From CAVVEQ01 sp963804865 (GTDB lineage: Bacteria > Chloroflexota > Anaerolineae > Anaerolineales > Anaerolineaceae): 64,000 nucleotides of DNA. A model generated the notes under the pieces. The model searched no databases. It had not been told where the DNA came from and worked only from the letters and a program-made list of their open reading frames with translations. Shown piece by piece: positions 38,540 through 45,901 of the stretch; the stretch's first letter is position 1; each line of letters begins with the position of its first letter. The DNA is taken from positions 1,612,001 to 1,676,000 of the forward strand of contig CAWDSH010000001.1 of assembly GCA_963804865.1 (NCBI GenBank), read 5' to 3'. Made by a program: the position numbers and the translations under genes.

Positions 38540-40201
38540 CAACGCTCCTCACCGGATAACTTGATGCGAGTTTTGGATTTAATATTGAGGGGTTTCGCGG
38601 GGCTGGTTTCCTCTCCCAGGTGAATGCGCTCGACGAGTTCTTCTTTTACCGGCTGTGCAGGCTTTTCAAAATCGTTGAAATGCAACGCTTCTTTAAGGTC
38701 ACCATTCAACTCATAGAAACGGTATTCACTCGAATTGTACGCACGCAATATGTGCAGCGGCGGAACTCCCACACTGGCAAGCGTACGCTGCAGGAAATCC
38801 TCCTGCCCGGTGATGGTATGGGTCATGCCAATCTCGCGCAACCCACCGCAGGCCGGGCAATGGGCGGCTTTAAAAGTCACCGCGGAGATGGGCTGCATCA
38901 CCTGCTCGGTGGTCTGGCAATTCTGGCATTTCAAGGTGAGGATCAATTCCTGGTCAAGCTCCAGGATGGCATCCGTGACCCAGGTCGGCACGCGCAATAC
39001 GCAGCATGTCGGCCAGCGTCGTGCGGGAAGCGGAAGCCGGCAGCTCGGTCACATCGCCGTAGATCCAATGACTCTCACAATCCTCCCGCGGACGGTAGGC
39101 GCTGGTGTGCATGTCGTTGGTCATGCCGTTGAAATGGATCACCTTGCCCGGCTCCACCTGCAGTGCATGGATGATCTTCAAAGCCTCCTGCGCCTGCATG
39201 GCACCAATGATCGAGGAGATAGTGGGCGTGGTGGGCACCTTGCCCAGCAGCACGTTTTCGCGTGCCAGGAGCGGGCATGAATAGCGCAGTGACAAGTCAC
39301 GGCGCGCTTGCTCTGTTAGCGTGCATTCGAAGCAGGCACCTTCACCGGGGATGAAAACGCGCACCAGCCCGAGGAATTCCTGGATGGCACCATCCACCCA
39401 GGGTTTATTCATCCAGTAGGCAAAACGGTTCACTGCCAGGCGCGCTTCGCGGTTATCCAGGCAGCCAATGATCACGTCCATGCGGCGGATGATACCCAGG
39501 CCGAGCTGGGTGGTCACATCGCCATGCAGATACTGGACATGGACTTCAGGATTGAGCTCTTTAAGTCTGGCGGCTGCCACCTCGGCTTTGCGCCGACCAG
39601 TCTCATTTTCACGGTAAAGCACCGAACGGCTCAGGTTGGCCAATTCGATGGTATCGAAATCAATGATGAAGATATGCCCAATACCCATCAGCGCCAGGTT
39701 CTTGATCACTTCATTACCGAGCGCTCCTGCGCCTACCACGAGCACCTTGGCATCCCTGACCTTGTCGCGCTGCCACCAGGAGATGAGCTCAAAAGTGCCC
39801 TGACGGTCAGTCTGCAGATTGGGGATCACCAGCGGTTTTTCCGGGTTGACCGGAAGCCGGCGCGGACCCTGCAGGCTTTCCCCGGTTTTCTCATCGCTTC
39901 TTTCAGACGGAAGATCCTGCAATCCAACCGAAAGCTCACGCGCATTTGCCAGGTTGGATGCATCCAACGGGCGGACAAACCAACCGACGCCCTGCTTGCC
40001 AGCGATCAGCTCGTTCTCCTCCAGCGCCTTGAGCGCTTCACGTAAAGTCGAGCGGCTGACACCGAACTGCTCGCAAAGCTCGCGCTCGGAAGGCAGCTGG
40101 CTATCCGCTTTGAAGCGCTCGTCTACGATTGCCTGGGCCATGCGTCCGGCCAGGATATCTGAAAGGGATTTTCGTGGCAGCAGGTTGAATGTCATGATCA
40201 T
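38539..40201 (-). CDS. GntR-type DNA-binding domain fused to an E1-like (ThiF family) activating enzyme with C-terminal zinc ribbon (one frameshift)
   Basis: About 553 residues. Residues ~8-76 are a GntR winged helix ('LPSERELCEQFGVSRSTLREAL'). A linker leads at ~137 to a Rossmann-type E1 domain: 'VLVVGAGALGNEVIKN', 'IIDFDTIELANLSRS', 'GRRKAEVAA', 'GCLDNREAR', and 'CFEC' and 'RYSCPLL' as candidate thioester or metal Cys. An extra T near 38979 (GGTCACGG for GGCACGG) breaks the frame; the C-terminal part then has a zinc ribbon (CxxC near 39945-style spacing, 'CQNC' and 'CPAC') and a tail 'KTRIKLSGEER'. E1s adenylate the modifier's C-terminal glycine. The regulator fusion suggests control of its own operon through the operator at 40206. 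Confidence 0.85.
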
Positions 40202-40205
40202 CTCA

Positions 40206-40234
40206 CTTGTATACTTATCATACCAGTATACAAG
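40206..40234. promoter_or_regulatory. GntR-type operator (GTATAC inverted repeat)
   Basis: Perfect 10-base arms CTTGTATACT (40206-40215) and AGTATACAAG (40225-40234) separated by nine bases. It directly abuts the minus-strand -10 box at 40235 and covers the predicted transcription start, an ideal repressor site for the GntR domain encoded just downstream. Confidence 0.8.
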
Positions 40235-40262
40235 ATTATAAGCCGTTTGAAAACTTTGTCAA
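40235..40262 (-). promoter_or_regulatory. Sigma-70 promoter of the ubiquitin-like operon
   Basis: Minus strand consensus TTGACA (40262-40257), 16 bases, consensus TATAAT (40240-40235). It gives a leader of ~27 bases to ATG 40201 and is the only strong promoter seen for the seven-gene operon. Confidence 0.8.
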
Positions 40263-40285
40263 TAGTCATTTTTGTAAGGCGGGGC

Positions 40286-40313
40286 TTGATTCCCGGATTA
40301 TTTCGTATACAAT
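40286..40313 (+). promoter_or_regulatory. Putative promoter of the GGDEF gene, overlapped by a GTATAC half site
   Basis: TTGATT, 16 bases, TACAAT. The word GTATACAA (40305-40312), as found in both arms of the operator at 40206-40234, covers the -10 box. Confidence 0.5.
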
Positions 40314-40335
40314 ATGAGAACTACTATTTTTACAA

Positions 40336-42100
40336 ATGAATCTTAAAACCCTTGGTGGCTGGCTAAGAACAAAAAAAGCGAGCTTCGTGATCACGATTGC
40401 GGCGTGGCTGATTTACGCCGTTTTTTTTATCCCTTTGCATTCATACGCCGGTGATGGAGCCACCGGTTTTTCGATCATACCGGTGGCAGTGACGGCAGGA
40501 TTATTCGGTCTGCGCTGGGGGATCGCAGCTGGCCTGGTGGGTTTCGGTCTCAATACAGTACTTTTAATGGCGACGGGCACCTCATCTACCGAGACGTTAT
40601 TGCAACACGGGGGTATCGTTAATTTAACCGTGCTTCTTTTCACAGGGGGTATGGTGGGTTGGATGCGTGATTCGCGCTCCTTCATCCGGCAGAACCTCAG
40701 GAAGAGCAGCGTGATCGAGCAAAGCATCATCCAGGAATCGCTGATCGATGAAGCGCTTTCCGAGCTCTCCTCCGAGCTGCTCAAGCCGATCGATCTCAAC
40801 GAAATCTCAAACATGGTATTGAAATCCGCCATGCGCCTGACCCACAGCGGATTTGGATATGTGGGGTATATTGATCCGGAAACAGGACATCTCGTCTCCC
40901 CGGCAATCGATACGGGTATCTATAAGGATTTCCCGCTCGATCCAAATCAAAATATTTTCAAGAAATTCAACGGATTATGGGGATGGGTCCTGGTCTACAA
41001 GAAATCCCTGCTGACCAATAACGCGAAAGCGGATCCACGGGCATCAGGAACCCTGGAGAAATTATATTCCCATCAAGAAATTCCTTTCCGCACCCGCCAT
41101 CATCGAAGACCGCCTGGTGGGTCAGATCTCGCTGGCAAACCCGGCAAAGGATTACACCGACCAGGACCTTGCGCTGGTGGAACGGCTGGCAGCACTTTAC
41201 GCGCTGGCAGTTCACCGCTACCAGGACGACGACCGCGTGCGCGCCAGCGAATTGAAATACCGCACCCTGTTTGAATCCATGCACGAAGGCTTTGCTCTCA
41301 ACGAGATCATCCTGGACGAGGAAGGCACGCCCACCGATTTCATCATCCTGGAAACAAATGCAGCCTATGCCGAAATCATGGGAGCCAGGGGCATGAACCT
41401 GGAGGGCAAAACGGGGCAGGAAATCCTCCCTCCTTCGGAGCTGCACCTGATCGACCTGTTTGCCAAGGTGGCTGAAACGGGTATGCCCGAACAGGTGGAA
41501 TTCAACCTGCGACGCCTGCAAAGAACCATCCAGGTGGTCACTTTCTCACCCCGCAAAGGCCAATTCGCCACCATCATCACCGACATCACCGAACGCAAGC
41601 TCACTTTGGACAAGCTGGCATATTTGAGCAGCCACGACAGCCTCACCGGCCTGTATAACCGGCAGTATTACGAAGAAGAGCTGGCGCGGTTGGAACGCAG
41701 CCGCAAGTACCCGGTCAGCGTGATCATGGTGGATGTGAACCATCTCAAGGCGGTCAACGATTCCAAGGGCCACGCCGCAGGAGACGAAATGCTGCAGGAA
41801 GCCGCCACCGTGCTCACCGCTGCATTCAGGGGTGATGACGTGATCGCGCGCATCGGCGGGGACGAATTTGCCATCCTGCTGCCCTCCACCGATGAAGCCA
41901 TCGCCCAGGCAGCGGTTGACCGCATCCGCAAGAAGATATGGGAATACAACTCCCGTAAACCCAGCCTGCTGCTCAGCCTGGCGATCGGTACCACCACCGC
42001 CACCAAGAGCGGAATGCTCAAGGAAGCCCTGCGTGAAGCTGATGCCCGCATGTATCTCGATAAACGCAAGAAGACCACTGCCAGGAAGCGCAGCGGATGA
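40336..42100 (+). CDS. Membrane GAF-PAS-GGDEF diguanylate cyclase (one frameshift)
   Basis: About 588 residues. Three membrane helices (~15-35, 42-68, 88-108) are followed by a GAF-like domain (~135-300), a PAS domain (~310-420, 'LKYRTLFESMHEGFALNEI') and a complete GGDEF domain with 'SHDSLTGLYNRQYYEEEL', 'ARIGGDEFAILL'. It should make cyclic di-GMP from two GTP. A one-base shift near 41075 breaks the GAF part ('LYSHQEI' against 'IKKFLSAPAIIEDRLVGQISL'). No EAL domain. Divergent from the ubiquitin-like operon and possibly sharing its regulator. Confidence 0.85.
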
Positions 42101-42195
42101 AATTGACCAGGGGCTGAGCGCGGATACTCTATATGAGGATATACATCGGGTTTAAGAAAGTTGGCACTACACGAAACGGTAAAAAAGCCTGATAA

Positions 42196-42224
42196 TTGAC
42201 CTGCGATTATACAAATCATATAAA
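42196..42224 (+). promoter_or_regulatory. Sigma-70 promoter of the 2-oxoacid:ferredoxin oxidoreductase operon
   Basis: TTGACC, 17 bases, TATAAA, about 40 bases upstream of ATG 42264 and its AGGAGG site. Confidence 0.65.
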
Positions 42225-42263
42225 TATTGTCCGAGTTACCAAAATTTCCATCAGGAGGTTGGC

Positions 42264-42506
42264 ATGCCCGTAAAAGGCACGATCGAGGTGGATGAATTGC
42301 AGTGCAAAGCCTGCGAGCTGTGCATCAACGCCTGCCCGCAGCACGTCATCGCGCTGGCAATGGACCACCTCACCCCCAAGGGGTATCACCCGGCTCATTT
42401 ATTCACCGAAGGCTGCACCGGCTGCGCGGTCTGCGCGCTGGTCTGCCCGGAAGCCGCCATCACGGTTTACCGTGAAGGCGTCAAGGTAAAAGCGGAGGAG
42501 GGCTGA
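42264..42506 (+). CDS. 2-oxoacid:acceptor oxidoreductase, 4Fe-4S ferredoxin (delta) subunit
   Basis: 80 residues with two complete 4Fe-4S motifs, 'CKACELCINACP' and 'CTGCAVCALVCP'. It carries electrons from the catalytic subunits to free ferredoxin. First gene of a four-gene operon (delta, alpha, beta, gamma); the next ATG follows its stop codon by one base. Confidence 0.9.
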   Translation: MPVKGTIEVDELQCKACELCINACPQHVIALAMDHLTPKGYHPAHLFTEGCTGCAVCALVCPEAAITVYREGVKVKAEEG

Positions 42507-42507
42507 G

Positions 42508-43620
42508 ATGACACGCGAATTATGGAAAGGCAATGAAGCTGTCGCTGAAGCCGCCGTCCGCGCGGGACTGCAATCCTATTTTGGTTATCCGATCACACCC
42601 CAGACCGAAACGCTGGAATATCTTGCCCACCGTATGCCGGAACTGGGTCGCGCGTTTGTTCAGGCGGAAAGCGAGCCCGGCGCGATTAACATGGTCTACG
42701 GCGCAGCCTGCACCGGCGCGCGCGTGATGACCTCCTCCTCCAGCCCGGGCGTCAGCCTGATGATGGAAGGTTTATCCTATATCGCCGGTACCGAGGTGCC
42801 CGTGGTGATCGTCGACGTGATGCGCGGCGGTCCGGGGCTGGGCAACATCGCCCCCTCGCAGGGGGATTACACCCAGATGGTGCATGGCGGCGGGCACGGC
42901 GACTATTTCCCCATCGTCCTGGCGCCTTCCAGCGTGCAGGAATCAGTGGATCTCACCGTGGAAGCCTTCGACCTGGCGGAGAAATACCGCTCCATCGTGG
43001 TTGTGCTCACCGATGGCAGCATCGGTCAAATGATGGAACCGGCTGAAATGCCGCCGATGAAACCCCTGAAAACAGAATACCCTGATTGGGCGGTTCGCGG
43101 CGCCAAAGGTATGGAACGGCACGTGCTCAGCTCGATCTATATCGACCCACCGGCGGAAGAAGTCGCGAATATCCGCATCGTCAAACGCTGGCTGGAGATC
43201 CAGGCAGCCGAGATCCGTTACAAAACCTATTTCCTTGAAGATGCCGAATTTGCTGTGATTGGTTTCGGCTCCGCCGGACGGGTAGCGCTCAGCTCAGTGC
43301 GCGCCGCGCGGGCGGAAGGCATCAAAGTCGGGCTGCTGCGCCCGGTGGTGCTGAACCCCTTCCCCGAGCAAGCCATCACCGACCTGGCGAAAAAGGTTAA
43401 GGGCATACTGGTGGTGGAAATGAATTCCGGTCAGATGCTCGAAGACGTGCTGCGCGCTTCCCGCGGGCAGTGCCCGGTTGAATTCTACGGGCGCATGGGC
43501 GGCATGACCCCCCTCCCCGATGAGATCCTCGCCGAGATCCAGCGCATGGCCAAGGGACCCCTGACAACCGAAGGTCATCCCCGCGACCGCTGGATGGCGA
43601 ATTTCGCCCTCGCCAAATAG
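42508..43620 (+). CDS. 2-oxoacid:acceptor oxidoreductase alpha subunit (VorB/KorA type)
   Basis: 370 residues. Pyrimidine-binding subunit of a four-subunit thiamine diphosphate enzyme: 'GNEAVAEAAVRAGLQSYFGYPITPQTE', 'FVQAESEPGAINMVYGAA', 'MTSSSSPGVSLM', 'MRGGPGLGNIAPSQGDY'. The family oxidises 2-oxoacids with CoA and ferredoxin. This type is usually annotated as 3-methyl-2-oxobutanoate (VorB) or 2-oxoglutarate (KorA) oxidoreductase; sequence alone does not separate them. Confidence 0.9.
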   Translation: MTRELWKGNEAVAEAAVRAGLQSYFGYPITPQTETLEYLAHRMPELGRAFVQAESEPGAINMVYGAACTGARVMTSSSSPGVSLMMEGLSYIAGTEVPVVIVDVMRGGPGLGNIAPSQGDYTQMVHGGGHGDYFPIVLAPSSVQESVDLTVEAFDLAEKYRSIVVVLTDGSIGQMMEPAEMPPMKPLKTEYPDWAVRGAKGMERHVLSSIYIDPPAEEVANIRIVKRWLEIQAAEIRYKTYFLEDAEFAVIGFGSAGRVALSSVRAARAEGIKVGLLRPVVLNPFPEQAITDLAKKVKGILVVEMNSGQMLEDVLRASRGQCPVEFYGRMGGMTPLPDEILAEIQRMAKGPLTTEGHPRDRWMANFALAK

Positions 43621-43630
43621 GAGAACAATA

Positions 43631-44411
43631 ATGGTTGCTCAAGACATTAACTACGACCTGATCTACAAACGCCCTGAAGCTCTTACCCACACCGTCAGCC
43701 CATTACTGCCCGGGCTGCACGCATGGCATCGCCCACCGCCTGGTAGCCGAGGTGATCGACGAAATGGGCCTGCGCGAGCGCACCATCGGGGTGGCTTCCG
43801 TGGGCTGTTCGGTTTTTGCCTACAATTACTTCAATTTCGACTGGGTGCAGGCGCCGCACGGGCGCGCTCCCGCCATGGCGACGGGGGTGAAACGCACCCT
43901 GCCCGACCGCATCGTGCTCACCTACCAGGGCGATGGCGACCTGGCTTCCATCGGCATGGGCGAGATCGTGCATGCCGCGGCCCGCGGTGAAAACATCACA
44001 GTCATTTTCATCAACAACGCCAACTACGGCATGACCGGCGGTCAGATGGCACCCACCACCCTGCCGGGGATGAAAACCACAACCTCTCCGAATGGACGTG
44101 ACGTGGAAACGATGGGCTACCCGGTGCGGGCTGCGGAGCTGCTCGCCACGCTGGACGGCGCCAGCTTTGTTGTACGGCGCTCGCTGCACGATCCGAAGAA
44201 CATCCGCCTGGCGAAGAAAGCCATCCGCATGGCGTTCGAAACCCAGGTGCGCGGATTGGGTTTCTCGATGGTGGAGCTGCTCTCCACCTGCCCCACCAAC
44301 TGGGGCATGAATCCGACTGCTGCGCAGCAATGGCTGGCGGAGAAAATGGTGCCCTATTTCCCGCTCAACGATTTCAAGGTGCACCCCACGCTTCTGGAAG
44401 CCAAACTCTAA
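43631..44411 (+). CDS. 2-oxoacid:acceptor oxidoreductase beta subunit (TPP-binding; one frameshift)
   Basis: About 260 residues from ATG 43631 (GGAGAAC upstream). Thiamine diphosphate and Mg binding: 'TYQGDGDLASIGMGE' then 'NNANYGMTGGQ'. The N-terminal 'HYCPGCTHG' cluster is recovered when an extra C near 43700 (AGCCCAT for AGCCAT) is removed, joining 'PEALTHTVS' to 'HYCPGCTHGIAHRL'. This is the catalytic partner of the alpha subunit. The error in a conserved Cys motif of an otherwise intact operon points to an assembly mistake. Confidence 0.85.
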
Positions 44412-44423
44412 GGGAGGGAACCA

Positions 44424-44963
44424 ATGCAAACAGAGATCATCATTGCCGGATTTGGCGGGCAGGGCGTGCTCTTCGCCGGGCAGCTGCTGGCTTACGCTGC
44501 ACTGGCGGAAGGCAAAGAGACCACCTGGATCCCATCTTACGGACCCGAGATGCGCGGCGGCACGGCCAACTGCACCGTGGTCATCGCCGACGAAGAGATC
44601 GGCTCGCCCATGGTGCGCAACCCGCAGGCTGCCATCGCGCTCAACCTGCCTTCGCTGGATAAATACGAAAAGCTGGTCGCCCCGGGCGGCGTGCTGGTGG
44701 TCAATACATCGATGGTCGACCGCAAAGCCACCCGCAAGGATATCAAGGTGGTGGAAGTGCCGGGCAACGAGATCGCCGAGAAGCTGGGCGAGAAGCGCAT
44801 GACCAACATGGTGCTGCTGGGCGGACTGCTGGCGAACCTGCCGGTGCTGCCCATTGAAGCCATCGAAAAAGCGCTCAAGGAGCACCTGCCCGAACGCCAC
44901 CAGAAACTGCTGCCGCTCAACTCGCAGGCGCTGCAGGAAGGCGCGAAGTTCAAAGCGGGATAA
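44424..44963 (+). CDS. 2-oxoacid:acceptor oxidoreductase gamma subunit
   Basis: 179 residues, ATG 44424 with AGGGAGG upstream. 'IIIAGFGGQGVLFAGQLLAYAA', 'WIPSYGPEMRGGTANCTVVI' and 'ALNLPSLDKYE' are the gamma (KorC/VorC) signature. It completes the delta-alpha-beta-gamma set. The operon ends in the inverted repeat at 44969-45034. Confidence 0.9.
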   Translation: MQTEIIIAGFGGQGVLFAGQLLAYAALAEGKETTWIPSYGPEMRGGTANCTVVIADEEIGSPMVRNPQAAIALNLPSLDKYEKLVAPGGVLVVNTSMVDRKATRKDIKVVEVPGNEIAEKLGEKRMTNMVLLGGLLANLPVLPIEAIEKALKEHLPERHQKLLPLNSQALQEGAKFKAG

Positions 44964-44968
44964 TACCG

Positions 44969-45034
44969 ACCAAGGACCATGGACCACGGACGATGGTCAG
45001 CTTTCTATCGTCCATGGTCTGTTGTCCATCGTCC
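44969..45034. repeat. Imperfect inverted repeat of GGACCATGG-like units
   Basis: Left arm GACCAAGGACCATGGACCAC...GATGG and right arm ATCGTCCATGGTCTGTTGTCCATCGTCC form a long imperfect hairpin directly after the gamma subunit gene. It may end the operon transcript. Similar low-complexity 'GGACxATGG' blocks are often dispersed in genomes. Confidence 0.55.
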
Positions 45035-45044
45035 ATTTTCCCAC

Positions 45045-45073
45045 TTGCCTTTGACTTCGATTTGTGCTAGAAT
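45045..45073 (+). promoter_or_regulatory. Putative sigma-70 promoter of greA
   Basis: TTGCCT, 17 bases, TAGAAT, giving a long leader of ~130 bases before ATG 45213. Confidence 0.5.
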
Positions 45074-45114
45074 ACAGTCTACAATCACTAAGGCTTCAAG
45101 GCAGCCGATTCAAG

Positions 45115-45155
45115 AACCGCCCCTATTGGAGTGGTTTTTTTTACAAGGGGCGGTT
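45115..45155 (+). promoter_or_regulatory. Leader hairpin, possible attenuator of greA
   Basis: AACCGCCCCT (45115-45124) and AGGGGCGGTT (45146-45155) form a perfect 10-base stem. Inside the same stretch a shorter alternative stem (ACCGC with GTGGT) is directly followed by eight T, as in an intrinsic terminator, and uses the same left arm. The two structures exclude each other. Confidence 0.45.
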
Positions 45156-45212
45156 AGGTACAGACCATCTGCCCGAATCATTGCCGAAAGAATAGTAGTA
45201 AAGGACTAAAAG

Positions 45213-45677
45213 ATGGCAACCACATTCTTGACCCAGGAAGGATTCCAGAAACTGCAGGATGAGCTGGAATACCTGCGCACCCAGAAGCGGAAAGAGATCG
45301 CCGACCGCCTGCGCGAGGCCATGGAAGGCGGCGAACTGATCGAGAACGCAGAATACGAAGCCGCCAAGAACGAGCAGGCTTTCGTGGAAGGGCGCATCAA
45401 GGAGCTGGAAATCCTGCTGGCCACCGCGCGGGTCATCGAAGAGACACCCTCGCATGAGCTGGTGCAGGTTGGCTCAAAGGTGACGATCAAGGAGGAAGGC
45501 AGCCGGCACCCGGAAGTGTATACCATCGTGGGTGCGGCGGAAGCCAACCCCGAGCAGGGGCGCATCTCGAACGAATCCCCGCTGGGCAAGGCGCTGCTGG
45601 GACACAAAGCCGGAGAAAAGGTCAGCGTGGAAGCACCGGCCGGTGCGTTCAAAGTGAGCATCGTGACCGTGGAATAA
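45213..45677 (+). CDS. greA: Transcription elongation factor GreA
   Basis: 154 residues. N-terminal coiled coil (residues ~8-75) with the tip 'GGELIENAEYEAAKNEQAF', then the FKBP-like C-domain ('LVQVGSKVTIKEEG', 'GRISNESPLGKALLGHKAGE'). GreA enters the RNA polymerase secondary channel and stimulates cleavage of backtracked RNA. The first tip acid, usually Asp in 'GDL', is Glu here, and the second (Glu) is kept. It has its own promoter, leader and terminator. Confidence 0.95.
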   Translation: MATTFLTQEGFQKLQDELEYLRTQKRKEIADRLREAMEGGELIENAEYEAAKNEQAFVEGRIKELEILLATARVIEETPSHELVQVGSKVTIKEEGSRHPEVYTIVGAAEANPEQGRISNESPLGKALLGHKAGEKVSVEAPAGAFKVSIVTVE

Positions 45678-45696
45678 TTATTCCCAAGAATCATCA

Positions 45697-45748
45697 CCCC
45701 GCCCGCGGGCAGGCACATAACCTGCCAGACGCCGAGGGCGGGGTTTTT
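45697..45748 (+). terminator. Intrinsic terminator of greA
   Basis: CCCCGCCC (45697-45704) pairs with GGGCGGGG (45736-45743), followed by TTTTTATT. An inner GGCAGG/CCTGCC stem strengthens it. Confidence 0.8.
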
Positions 45749-45788
45749 ATTTAATTTTCACCACAGAGAACACAGAGGTTTTTTTGTT

Positions 45789-45873
45789 TGTCACTCTGAG
45801 CATAGCAAAGAGTCTCCTATTTATGCCGGAGATCCTTCGCACGCCACAAAATGCGTGGCGGCTCAGGATGACA
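45789..45873. repeat. Small MITE-like dispersed element
   Basis: 85 bases with near-inverted ends TGTCACTCTGAG and CTCAGGATGACA (10 of 12 match), an AAAGAGTCTC word and an internal stem (ACGCCAC/GTGGCG). The AGCAAAGAGTCTC word recurs near 47504. No coding capacity. Confidence 0.5.
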
Positions 45874-45901
45874 AGCTGTCAGATTTTTTACCGATGAGGA
45901 A

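Noticed and set aside
38539..38997. Separate zinc-ribbon gene downstream of E1
   Set aside because: Removing one T near 38979 joins it smoothly to the E1 frame ('RADLG-TDAILELDQEL'), so it is the E1 C-terminus.
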